NCBI RefSeq assembly: GCF_033568475.1
Contig: NC_133120.1
Location: 81,506,151-81,570,150, forward strand
Direction of reading: 5' to 3'
Source of the DNA: Henckelia pumila
Lineage: Eukaryota; Streptophyta; Magnoliopsida; Lamiales; Gesneriaceae
Length of the DNA: 64,000 nt
The notes below the pieces were generated by a model that was not told where the DNA came from, ran no database searches, and saw only the letters and a list, made by a program, of their open reading frames with translations. How positions within the stretch are numbered: the stretch's first letter is position 1; the number at the start of each line of letters is the position of its first letter. Made by a program: the position numbers and the translations under genes. Shown here one piece after another: positions 26,476 to 38,274 of the stretch.

Positions 26476-27494
26476 CGGTGATCAAGGAGGTATCTGGGTC
26501 TGCCTCCTCAGCATGCATCACGAACACTCTCCCTGTAGTGTTCTTCTTCCTCGGGCAATTGGCCATCTGGTGCCCTGGCTCTTTACAATGAAAACAGACG
26601 CCTGCTCCTAGAAGACATGGTCTCGGATGCATCTTCTGGCACTTCGGGCAAGTAGGATGTCCTCCAGTATTAGGGGCCCTGCCCCTAGGCTGCTGTCTCT
26701 GCTGCTGTGGCTTCTGCTGGTTCGGGCCCTTAGAAGGCCCAGTAAACTGCTTTTTCGCAGGAGGCTGCGAAGATGGTCGCTGAAACCCAGACTGAAACTG
26801 CCTCTTACTCTGCTGTTCCCTCTGAATCTCTCTCCTACCCTCCTCAGAATGCAAGGCTCTACTGACTGCAGCCTCATAAGTAGGGACGTCCGACATGCGA
26901 ACGTCATGCTTGATTTCTGCCCTGAGCCCCTCAATAAACTGTCTCATCTTCTCAGGTGCACTCCCAGCAATCAACGGCACAAGGTGACAGCCCCTCTCGA
27001 ACTGTCGGATGTACTCCACAACGGTCTTGTCCCCCTGTCGGAGACTCATGAACTCTCGGATCATGCGGCTGCGCACGTCCTCAGTGAAATACTTGGAGTA
27101 AAACATCCTCCGGAAGTCTGCCCATAGCATAGTAGTCAGATTCACTCCTCGTGATGCACTCTCCCACCATAAGTCTACATTACCCTTCAGCATGTACACT
27201 GCGCACCTCACCTTGTCCGCATCAGTCAACCCCATATAAGCAAAGATGCTCTCCAAAGAACGGATCCACCCCTCAGCAACGAGTGGATCTGTGGCACCTG
27301 TGAACTCCTTCGGTCCCTTCTTCTGGAACCTCTCAGCCACGTCCTCATCATGGGAAAGTCTCGGACGTGCCGTCTACTGCTCCAACAGAGCAGTAATCCC
27401 AGCCATCATGTTTGCATTGGCCTGCTCCAATGCTGAAAGAGGGTTCTGCGGAGGTGGGGATCCCCCACGCCTGTTAACTGGTCTCGGAGGCATT
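26459..27494 (-). pseudogene. Gypsy C gag
   Basis: Encodes a retrotransposon Gag with the conserved WIRSLESIF, DLWWES and EFMSLRQGDKTVVEY segments and one CCHC zinc knuckle (CFHCKEPGHQMANC) near its end. A start at 27494 (MPPRPVNRRGG) matches the equivalent Gypsy B segment, but B begins further upstream; insertion-like sequence here shifts that upstream start out of frame. A CAG codon has become TAG near 27373 within the LLEQ segment, separating the short N terminus from the main part. It ends in a stop inside the putative intron at 26459. Confidence 0.88.
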
Positions 27495-27680
27495 CTGCAC
27501 CACCACATATTTCTTTACGTAAATCACCATGCATAACTAAGTACTTAAAAATTTTTCAGCTAACATAAATTCTTAAGTCTTAAACATGCTACTACTAAAT
27601 CATACTAAAAGCAATTAAAACTTACAGACCGGTAGCGTGGATTTCTGAGCTCGCATAGCAGTGATGACCCCACCAAGAAC

Positions 27681-27695
27681 GCGACTCTGATACCA
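27681..27695 (-). other. Gypsy C primer-binding site
   Basis: Two bases inside the 5' LTR the minus strand reads tggtatcagagtcgc, complementary to the 3' end of initiator methionine tRNA as in most plant LTR elements. Confidence 0.85.
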
Positions 27696-27697
27696 AT

Positions 27698-30390
27698 TGA
27701 AACGACCAAATTTTCTAAAATAACATATGCGAAATTTTTTTTTATCCTAAGTAAAATAAATGTACATACATGCCCATACATATATGCACAACAATAAACA
27801 GATTTAAAAAAATAACTTAAATAAAATGCAACATTTCATACTTAAATATCTGAGTCAAACTTAAATAAAATACTGTCAAAACAATTAACTTAAAAGTTTG
27901 CATGCAATAAAATTACTTAATAAAAATAGTATTAAAATTTGCCACTGAAAAGACTTAAAAGAAATAAATAAATAACAGAGTTTAAAATTCTTAAAAATAT
28001 TCATAATGACTCAGACGACGGCCGCGGGAGATCACTGCCTGTCTGCTCATACGTTCTCGCCGCCGGTAGGTACTACATCTTCCTCTACGTACTCACCTGC
28101 ACCATATAAGTGTAGTGAGCCTAGAGGCCCAACATGCTAACATAACAAGGATTTAAAATAATTTAAATCACTGAAGTACTAATACATAACATATACATGA
28201 ATGGGCATGCTTAAAAGTCATGAATCATAACTTAAAATCTTGCTTAAACTTGATCTTAAATATAATCATATAATACATACATAAACATTGTTGAGCATAA
28301 CATTTTTCTAACATCGCATGGTCATATCCATAGTGTAACCTTAAACTTAAATGGTTCGACTGATCAGTCTCTTAAAACCAACGTATGCGGCGGTGACGAA
28401 TCACCTCTTGCTGGTAGTAAACTACCCTTAAATTGACAGTAAACTGCCCTTAACATGTGGGGGCTTGTCCCCCTTAAATTGTCACACTACTTCAACTTTC
28501 AACATAAAATTATTTTCTTGCTCAACCTTAAACATTAAATCATGCCATAAAATTATTTCATGAATGCATGTACTTAAATAAAAATGTGTGTCCTTCATAT
28601 ATATTTAATTTAATATTTATACTAACATATAAATACTAAAATAACTTTCATGCATAAAATAATTAAATATATAATTAAGACACATGCAATTTCTCATGGT
28701 TTGTACTGAACTGCTGGCTCTAACACTCAAACCCATTTTCTTAAATTCTGGCCCATTAACACTGAGACTGACCCATTAACATACTTAAGCCCATTAACAC
28801 ATTTCTAAGCCCAATAAATCAATTAAAGCCCATTAGCACATACTTGACCCAATAACAACTTAATCTGACTCAATGGGCCCAAAAGCCCAAAGACTGGCCC
28901 AATAACTTTCATGGGCTCCCAAGCCCATAAAAATTATCAGGCTAACTTAATTTAATTTAATTAAGCCCAATAACAATTAAATTCAACCCAAATAATTAAA
29001 TAAAACCCAATTAAATTTTTGGATTTAATTAGGCCCATTTAACACTTAATTAAACTTAAAAATTAAAAATAAAAATACCCGAGCCCGACTCACTTAACCC
29101 GACCCGGACCCGGACCCAACTAACATAACCCATGACTTTCCAGACCCGACCCGGACCCAACAACCCGACCCGGATCCACTCTAAACCCTAAAACCCGATC
29201 CTCCCTCTTGTATAGCCCTCGGCCGCGAGCAGCAGCCACTCCATGGCTGCTGCCGGCCTGCTTCGGCCTCCCCTGGCCGGAGCTCTGCCGCCCAGACGTA
29301 GCCCACGTCTGGGCGGTCCTAACCTGACCACAACCCCAGCCCCATGCAGCCTTAGCCACCTAGTCGATAGCCCCTTCCTCTGAACCCTAAACTGCGCACA
29401 AATGACCCGATCTTGCACCAGCCCTTACCTGGGCTCGTTTGGCTCGAACCCCTCGAGCCACTCGAGTCCAGACCATCCTCACACAGCCTAGGAACCCTTG
29501 GCCAGCAGCTGGACGCACCCATGGCAAATAAAACGTGGGCATGATTCAACAAATACATGAACAAGGCGCATACATCCAAACCAATCTCGATTTCTCTGAA
29601 ATTTTTTTTTGAATAAATCTGATACTTACACACACACACGCATAAACACTGATATGGCATAAAGAAAATGAAAAGAAACATGCCTAGCACCGAAGGTTGA
29701 AGAGAAGTAGGCGTAGATGACGATTTCGGGACGACGGGACGATGATCAACCACCTTGGAAGCTTAAACTCGATCTCCTATGGATTTTTCTGGGCTGGCAC
29801 GATGAAAGAGGTGAAGAACAAGGGAGGAGGTGGCGGCTGAAGGCTTGAAGACGTAGGTTTGGGTAGATTTAGGGTGTAATTTAATTAAAACAAAGTTTTG
29901 GATAATTAAAATATTAATAAGGGTTTTAAATATAAAATATATAACTTAAAAACTCTAAATAATACGTAAATATCTGATAACTAATTTAAAATCGTGAAAT
30001 ATAAATTTTAGGGAATTTTAAAGGTAATTAAAAGTCAATATTTTGGCTAAATTTGGATAAAAAGGGACTCCTAAAATTATATAAAATCAAATACTGAAAA
30101 TTTTGAGGAAATAAAACTCAAAATAATATTTTGGGCTCTAAAAAGACTCATAAAAATAATTTGGGTAGAAAGTTGTCATCTCGTCCGTCCACGGTCCCGT
30201 CTACGCGATAAAATAACTAAATTTCCATAAATCATGAAAAATCTCTAATTATGGGTTAAATGCTTAAAAATAACTTAAAACATGCACGAATAATTTCACA
30301 TAATTATTTAACCCATAATCTAAAATTCTAAATAAATAAAATCCCTAATTATGCATGCGAATTTACGTACTAAAAATAATGGGTGCTACA
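27698..30390 (-). repeat. Gypsy C 5' LTR
   Basis: Second LTR of element C, holding its presumed promoter. On the element's sense strand it has about ten TGGGC motifs (28740-29040) and a G-rich run of four GGG blocks (29098-29117). No TATA box was assigned with confidence. Confidence 0.92.
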
Positions 30391-33300
30391 GTTTGCTTCG
30401 TAGATCTCCAAGATATAGTTGTTCTACCATAAGTAAATAAGTACCCAGTTTGTGATTTTCCTTTATGTGGATCAGATAGATACCTAGCATCTGCATAACC
30501 AATCAATTGCAAATTACAAGCATTAGAGTAAAATAAACCCAAATCATGAGTGCCCTGAAGATTTCTAAATAAATGTTTAACTCCATTCCAATGCCTTCGT
30601 GTAGGAGAAGAACTATATCTTGCCAACAAATTTACAACAAATGATATGTCCGGTCTAGTACTATTATCAAGATACATCAATGCACCAATTGCACTAAGAT
30701 ATGGTACTTCTGGACCAAGTAGTTCTTCTTGCTCATCACGAGGTCGAAAAATATCCTTTTCCACATCAAGGGATTTAACAACCATGGGCGAACTCAATGG
30801 ATGGGCTTTATCCATATAAAATCGCTTCAACACTTTTTTTGTATATGTGGATTGATGGACTAAAATTCCATCTGCCAGATGTTCAATTTGTAAACCAAGA
30901 TAAAATTTTGTTTTGCCTAAGTCTTTCATCTCAAATTCCCTTTTCAAGACATCAACTGTCTTTTCAAGTTCTTCGGGACTTCCAATGATATTTAAATCAT
31001 CGACATATACAACAATAATGACAAACTTTGATCCATTCTTTTGAATAAAAACACATTGACAAATTGGATCATTTTTGTAGCCTTCTTTCAACAAATAGTC
31101 GCTAAGTCTCTTGTACCACATGCACCCAGATTGTTTTAGTCCATACATGGATCTTTGTAGTTTAATGGAGCAAACGTTTGCAAAATTTAAAGCAAATGCT
31201 TCTGATATCTTAAATCCTTCAGGAATTTTCATGTAGATATCATTATCAAGTTTTCCGTACAAATATGCAGTAACAACGTCCATAAGACGCATTTCAAGTT
31301 TTTCTTGTGCGGCCATGCCAAGAAGATATCGGAATGTAATTGCATCCATCACAGGAGAGTACGTCTCTTCATAATCAATACCGGGTCTTTGAGAAAAACC
31401 TTGTGCTACTAATCGAGCTTTGTATCTAGTCACTTCATTTTTCTCATTTCGTTTTCGTACAAAAACCCATTTACAACCCACGGGAATTATCCCTTTTGGT
31501 GTTTGGACAACAGGTCCCAAAACCTCACGTTTTGCTAGCGAGTTTAATTCTTCTTGTATTGCCATTTTCCAATTTGACCAATCATGTCTATTACGACATT
31601 CAGTAACAGATTTAGGATCTAGATCATCATCTTCATTAACAACATCAAATGCCATGGCATATGCAAACTTATTGTCGACAATAATTTCTGCTCGATTTAA
31701 TCGTTTCCCCATTTTGACATAATTTATCGAGATCTCTTCATTGTCAAGTACTTGAACTTCATTGGGGATTTGATTATTAACTTTTTCAGAGTTATCAATC
31801 AATGAATCAGATGTCTCAATATGTTGATTCATATTATTTGCTCCTTTTTTTTTCGTGGATTTTTGTCTTTGGACCCAATTGGTCTACCACGCTTGAGTTG
31901 AGCAATTGACTCATCATTTGATGTTTCTTTGGGAACATCAATATGTGCTGGAGCATTAGCAGCCGGTAAGTATGACTTAGTCACCCTTTTCACATCACTA
32001 AATGCATCGGGTAATTTATTTGCAATATTTTGCAAGTGGACTATTCTTTGAACTTCAAGTTCACATTCACTTGTCCGATGATCAAATTGATGTAGTGATG
32101 CATTCCAAGTTAATTCACTTGGTGATCTCATATTTTCTCCCCCTAATGTTGGAAATTTTGTTTCATCAAAATGACAATCGGCAAATCGTGCCGTGAAAAT
32201 ATCTCCCGTCGTGGGCTCTAAATATTTGATAATCGAGGGAGAATCATATCCAACATATATTCTCAATCTTCTTTGAGGACCTATTTTAGTGCGTTGTGGT
32301 GGACTAATTGGAACATACACCGTACACCCAAAAATTCTTATATGGGAAATATTAGTCTCTTGGTCAAAAACTAATTGTAAAGGGGAGAATTCATGATAAC
32401 TAGTAGGTCTAATGCGTATAAGTGTTGCTGCATGCAAAATAGCATGTCCCCAAACTAACGTGGAGAGTTTCGTTCTCATCATTAATGGTCTAGCTATTAA
32501 TTGGAGACGTTTAATCAATGACTCAGCGAGACCATTTTGTGTATGAACATGAGCAACAGAATGTTCAACAATTATCCCAATTGGCATGCAATAGTCATTA
32601 AAATTTTGGGATGTGAATTCACCGGCATTATCAAGACGAATCCTCTTAATAGGATATTCTGGAAATTGTGCTCTTAATCGAATTATTTGAGCCAATAATC
32701 TAGCAAACGCTAAGTTGCGAGATGATAGTAAACATACATGTGACCATCTTGTTGATGTATCAATCAAAACCATAAAATATCTAAATGGTCCACATGATGG
32801 GTGAATTGGTCCACAAATATCACCTTGTATTCTTTCCAAAAATGTAGGTGATTCAATACCAAATTTAGTCGGTGAAGGCCTAATAATTAATTTGCCTTGA
32901 GAACATGCATCACATGAGAATTCTTTAAAATTTAGAACCTTCTTGTTCTTTAATTGATGCCCATGTGAATTTTCTATAATTTTTCGCATCATTGTAGAAC
33001 CAGGATGTCCCAAACGGTTATGCCAAGTCATAAACGTATTCATATCAATGACTTTTTGATCAACTGTGGCATTGATCTCTACTACATTTATTTTTGTGTA
33101 GTATAAGTCAGAAGTAAATGTCGGTAATTTTTCAACAATGTATTTCTTTCCCGACATTTCTTTCGTAATAAAAAGATATTCTTTTTCTTCTTGGCTTACA
33201 GTCTCAATATGATATCCATTTCATCGGATATCTTAAAATCTCAATAAATTCTTTTGAGACTTAGGAGAGAATAATGCATTATTGATAATAAAATTTGTCC

Positions 33301-33490
33301 TTCCATGTAATATAATATTTTCTCTTCCGGAGCCTTCAATAATGTTTGTACTACCACAAATTGTGTTGACATTATTTTTTATCATTTGCAAATATGAGAA
33401 ATATTTATCCTTCTTAAATATAGAATGCGTTGTCGCACTATCAACAAGACATAAATCTCCATCATTGACTTCATGTCCAAAGTCCATATT
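30391..33490 (-). pseudogene. Copia pol: protease, integrase, RT and start of RNase H
   Basis: From a putative splice acceptor at 33490 the minus strand encodes a protease-type motif (LVDSATTHSIF), the integrase zinc domain (HNRLGHPG ... CDACSQGK), the integrase core (DTSTRWS, LDNAGEF, NGLAES), reverse transcriptase with YVDDLNIIGS, and RNase H up to SWRSTKQT, where Gypsy C cuts in. Two stops (TAA and TGA, near 33233 and 33221) follow the protease. One A is lost from a run of nine near 31842-31850, which shifts the frame between integrase and RT. All other domains are well preserved. Confidence 0.92.
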
Positions 33491-33688
33491 CTATTCAAAA
33501 TAATAAAATTAATAAGAATAAAAAAATATTCATAATAAAGACAATATGAAATAAATAACTTTTATTCATAATAAAAACAATTAAACCAACTTAATATTGT
33601 CTCAAATAAAAATAACTCAAAAACATTACACTTAAATAAATCAAAACATATAACTAAACGATAGATAAAATATTTAATAATTCTACAC
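33491..33688 (-). other. Putative gag-pol intron of the Copia element
   Basis: This AT-rich 198-bp gap has GTGTAG at the gag side, which also supplies the gag stop codon, and TTGAATAG at the pol side. Splicing would join GATGGCAAC to AATATGGAC in frame. Unspliced RNA would encode Gag alone and spliced RNA Gag-Pol. The donor is weak and the call rests on frame and composition only. Confidence 0.5.
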
Positions 33689-34780
33689 GTTGCCATCTCC
33701 AATCAAATGATCAATTCTCCCATCTGGGTCTTCAAAGAAATCAGAGACATCGAAAGGTGCTGAGAAGGATGAGACTTGGCTTAAATCTTCACCTTGATAA
33801 ATAAAATCAGTCTCTATATCTCTTGCCTTTTCTTTTGATGCTTGGTAGAGATAAACAAGGTATTTGGGCGTACGACAATTTTGATACCAATGCCCTTTTA
33901 TTCCATATCTATAGCACTCATTTTCTGATTTCTTTGGCATATTATTTTGACCAATTTCAACATTCTTTGCTTGGCCATTACCCCATTTTTGATAATTTGT
34001 ATTCTTTTGATTGCTATGACTATAGTCACGTGGCTCTTCATGCCCACGATTATACGGATGAAAGCGTCCTCGACGGTGCTCACGTCCACGTCCACGGCCA
34101 CGACCACGTCCATGACCATGACCACTACCATGACCAAATTCGGTCTTATTTTGTTTTCTTTTTTCATCATGCATCGCCACATTCACTTCAGGGAATGGGT
34201 TGGCTCCAATGGGACGGATTTCATGATTTTTCATCAATAATTCATTATTTTGCTCAGCCACAAGCAAACATGAAATCAATTCAGAATATTTTTTGAAGTC
34301 TGTCTCTCTATACTACTGTTGCAGGAGAACATTAGAGGCATGAAACGTGAAATATGTTTTTTCCAATAAATCATCATCAGTTATTTTTTCTCCACACAAT
34401 TTCAATTGTGAACTGATGCGAAATAATGCAGAATTATATTCACTTACAGGCTTAAAATCTTGTAAGCGCAAATGCATCCAATCATAGCGTGCTTTTGGGA
34501 GAATCACCGTCTTTTGATGGCTATATCTCTCTTTCAAATTATTCCACAGATCAAGAGGATCTTTTATCTTCAAATACTCAATTTTCAAACCATCATGAAG
34601 ATGGTGACGAAGGAATATCATAGCCTTTGCATGGTTTTGCGGTGATTCATTATTTTCATCTTTGATTGAATTTCCAATACCCATAGCATCTAGATGTATT
34701 TCAGCATCTAGTATCCAAGAGAGATAATTCTTGCCGGAGATATCAAGAGCGGCAAATTCAAGCTTTGAGATATTCGACAT
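33689..34780 (-). pseudogene. Copia gag
   Basis: Starts MSNISKLEFAALDISGK, a common plant Copia Gag opening. It continues through a UBN2-type Gag region (DPLDLWNNLKERY, LHDGLKIEYLK) and a His/Gly/Arg-rich stretch around 34070-34140 to one CCHC-like knuckle (CYRYGIKGHWYQNC, with Tyr at the second Cys position). A TAG stop at about 34312 follows LLQQ; the downstream part from 34310 is in the same frame, so this is a single nonsense change. Gag binds and packages element RNA in this family. Confidence 0.88.
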
Positions 34781-35226
34781 GATGAAATCTAAAAAAAAAA
34801 TTAAGAATCATATAATATTCATCAATAAATGATAAAATAAATTCGAACATGTATTTAAGATGATAATTCATGAAATAGACATAATTTAATAAAACAGACA
34901 AAATAATATGAGTTGTATTCATATATATGTTATGCTCATGCGTATGCGTAGATTTAATAAATCAAATCACCAATCAAAATGCTAAAATTTGATAATGATG
35001 TATAATCAAGTAGCCATGCTTTTAATTCAATGAATTTAACAAAACAAAGAAAACATGAATTAATGGAAGGCATCCACGTAAGTTAACATATGCAGTTTAA
35101 CAAATAAAAAGAAGATGATGAACTAGTCACGTGTCGCGAATGAGAAAAGCAAGCATTAAAAATTCACGAAGTGAACGATGAGATGCGTCTACTTTTCACG
35201 GTGATTTTTGTTAAAAGTGATAGCAA

Positions 35227-35241
35227 ATCGTGCTGATAACG
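35227..35241 (-). other. Copia primer-binding site (candidate)
   Basis: Immediately inside the 5' LTR the minus strand reads cgttatcagcacgat. It is not the usual initiator-Met TGGTATCAGAGC. The priming tRNA was not identified. Confidence 0.5.
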
Positions 35242-35476
35242 TGTTATACAATAAAGGATAAACTAACCAAAGAATATATATGCAAAAAAAACAAGTAAAT
35301 TCAATATATCAAAAGTATTACATGAGTGACCTATTTATAAGTACAAGAAATTCTCAAGTATGGTAACTATGCAATTACAAGGAAGTGATATTATCTTGAT
35401 TCTTTACCATCTTTCGAAGATTTAATTATGATTTTCTTCGATCACCCAAATCTTTGACATCCATAATATTGCAACA
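35242..35476 (-). repeat. Copia 5' LTR
   Basis: Matches 19340-19570 and carries the presumed promoter of the Copia element. A gacctatttataag segment near 35327 could be its TATA region, read as ctta-taaataggtc on the minus strand. Confidence 0.92.
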
Positions 35477-35481
35477 AAAGT

Positions 35482-36544
35482 TTAATTAACAACAAATCCA
35501 GTCATTGTTATATTTGAAAATCTCCTACTATATATCATCCTATATTCTATTCCTCCAACGCAAAAACCAATGCACTTGTGGTGTCCTCATAACATTTCTC
35601 CATCATTTTCGATTTATCGAGGAAGAATATATCATAACAAAAATAATTTTGGGTTCCAACTTCCAAACATTAAAACATAAACTATCCCAAAACCAACTTG
35701 AAACATCAATTAAAAAACATACACTTGTATTTGTGGCTACCTACTAAAATCTTACAATCGGGCACGGATCATTTGTTGTGTTGGCCAACACAACATATGG
35801 TGATGTGCACCAAACGGCGCCATTTTGGCCTTTTTTTTAAAAAAAATTTGTTTTGGCCTTTTTGTTTCCACGTACAGTTTCATTCTTTTTTTTTTTTTTC
35901 AATTTGTTTTGGCATAAATTTGGCTTAAATTTATACAAAGTGCCACAAACACGTGCACAACTGTGGGTTAAATTTATTTAATATGAAACAATATTAATTT
36001 AAATAATGCTTATAAAATTAAATATTATTATATTAATAATAATATTTTTAACTATTTCTACATATCATATTTTCGAATTTGTACCTTGAAGTTCTTTTTT
36101 TCAATGAATAAAATTATAAAAAATATATTATTAACATGCTAATGTTTGAATTAAAATTTATAATATTTTTATCATTAAAATATAAAATAAAACTAAAATT
36201 TAGCATTACATTTAAATAATAGTGTTTGCAACCTCTAAAATAAGTTATTATAAGGGGAAAGTCTCGATAAATCCCAATGAGCAATCTCAAATGATTCCTC
36301 AGTCACTGTGTAAGAGTTTATGTGTTTTAGCTCCCTGACAAATGTCTGCAATATGTTTGAGATCCCTATCCATGACCAATTGACAAAACTACCCCCAATT
36401 TCTTTGATAACCCCACAATACCCTTTCTTCATTTTTAAAATACTTAATATTATCAGAGTCAGACGTTTATTTCCCTCCTTCATCAACCAATTCTTCTTCG
36501 ACGACAGAAAGCACTGATCTTTAGCGACAATCTGCTTAGTCTTG
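35482..36544. other. Spacer left of the protease gene, with a 22-bp palindrome
   Basis: AT-rich DNA between the Copia element and the first exon of the Ulp1-type gene. A perfect 22-bp palindrome centred on GGCC (35774-35795) is the only structured item. The left boundary of the presumed Mutator-like element should lie here, but no terminal inverted repeat could be recognised. Small open frames have no known domain. Confidence 0.4.
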
Positions 36545-38274
36545 ATGATGGCACCGATGACGAGGAGAGGCAAACATTCGAAAGAGAAGTCAGGTTCAGG
36601 CACCGGTAAAGTGAGAAAGGAAAAAAAATCGCCAAATATGATGAATAAGAAGAAGAAGAAATCCGAAATAGGTTAAACACGTATTCTATTATTGAAATCG
36701 ACCATAATCTATTATTTTTCGCGAGTAACCCACAATTTTATCATTTTGATGAATAATTTTGGTCTCAATTAATTTTTAAAATCTTTTCTAGTTTCGTTTT
36801 GTCCCAATGTTTTAGGGTTTTGTTGTCAAATGTGTTGGTACTTTTATTTTTTGCATAATTTGTTATGTTTTGATTGATATTTTTGTCGAAAAATTGAAAT
36901 GATTATTCTGAATTTCGTATTTATTTGTTATAGTTCTTCATGATATATATTTTATCCCCAATTGTTAGGGTTTTGTTCTTGAAGATGTTTGTTAAAGTAT
37001 ATTTTGGTTTAGAACATCAATCTTTGTCAATGAATGACATTTTGTTATGAAATTTGACGGTTTTGTTGTTGTGAATTTATATTGGATAGTTTTATATAGC
37101 TAATTCGACAAATGACCAGTTTTTGGAATTATATTGTAAATTGTTCCCAAATATGATTGGGTTGTTCTTGACCATTCCATATTTTATTATTTGATTTGAT
37201 AATGATAATATTTTGTACAAATTTTTAAATATTAGAAATGGCCGATGAAGAGGAAATAAATGATGATGTTGAGTTGATGAATAGTGAAAAGATAATATTT
37301 ACACGATGCTCCCCTGCTTATTGTAAAAAAATCATGGAAGAGTTGAAGCCGATTGTAGGGAACAAACAACTCAGTAGGATAAATGATACTCCAGTTGGTA
37401 AATGGATAGACATGCCAGTTCTTCCTGTGAGTAGTGGCAGAGTAGACTATCTCTTTAAAAGATTTGATAGCCTTTCGTGCTCTTTCATTGTTGGTGGTGA
37501 TATTTCCATTCCTTTCACGTCAAGAGACTTCTCCATGGTGCTTGGTTTGCATCAGAGAGGTCAACAAGTTGATTTGGACCTCAAGTTTGAATCAAGCTTC
37601 CTGTCTCGACACTTCGGAGGAAAAATAAGCAACACTCACAGGATTGTTATAAAAAAGAAGCTTGTTTCACTTGCGAGTAGTAATGTCGAAGCTGACATTG
37701 ATGATTTTGTTCGGATGTTTATTTTGTTTGTATTCAATTGTGTAATATTCTCCATCGGTAATTATATTACTCCTGGTTTTATTTTTCCTTATATGGATGA
37801 TCTGAGCACATTTTTTAAGTTTGCTTGGGGAGATGCTGCGTTTCGGATTCTTTACCGAGAATTAGATAATCAAGGAAGCAAACTTTACTTGGATGGTTGC
37901 ACAGTTGGATTGATGGTGAGTATTAAGTTTTATCAGTTATTATGCTATTAATTTTTTGAATTTGTTTAAATATATAATTTTTTGAATTTATTTAAATATA
38001 TAATTTTTGGCTTAGGCTTGGTTTTACGAGAGAGTGCCATCATTAGGTGTACCATGTGGTGTTCATATCTTTCCTCGTTTGTTTCGTTTTGGAAAAAGCA
38101 AAATCCATTTGGATGCTGTCAAAGCTGAATCGGTTTTCGATTCCATATATTCAACCAAGGTATCTTTCATATTACTTATCCTATTTTGAATGTAGGAGCA
38201 TTAATATATATATTTATTTTTGGATCAGGTTTTGTCAATATATCCCTTTCCAGAAGAGAAAATGTTATTGGACA

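Larger units (their letters stand above)
20174..30390 (-). mobile_element. Ty3/Gypsy retrotransposon C, nested in Copia RNase H
   Basis: Long LTRs of 2674 and 2693 bp (TGAAACGACC...GCTACA) are flanked by GTTTG (20169-20173 and 30391-30395). Internal order on the minus strand is gag, protease, RT, RNase H, integrase, i.e. Ty3/Gypsy. The integrase is followed by a chromodomain-like tail (VQWQNHSEEEATWE). LTR length, domain order and tail fit the chromovirus Tekay/Del lineage; that placement is inference. The element contains many stops and cannot make a full polyprotein. It is related to, but distinct from, Gypsy B in this window. Confidence 0.93.
19340..35476 (-). mobile_element. Ty1/Copia LTR retrotransposon, split by Gypsy C
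   Basis: Terminal repeats of 231 and 235 bp (TG...CA), each flanked by the 5-bp target-site duplication AAAGT (19335-19339 and 35477-35481), bound a minus-strand element. The order gag, protease, integrase, reverse transcriptase, RNase H is that of Ty1/Copia (Pseudoviridae). Removing the nested element at 20174-30390 with one copy of GTTTG leaves about 5.9 kb. The two LTRs differ at roughly nine positions plus a 4-bp indel (about 4% by eye), more than the LTRs of the nested element, which agrees with the nesting order. Several stops and one frameshift show it is dead. Confidence 0.93.

Noticed and set aside
33823..34296. 157-codon plus-strand frame rich in His and Asp
   Set aside because: Antisense to the Arg/Gly/His-rich part of Copia gag.
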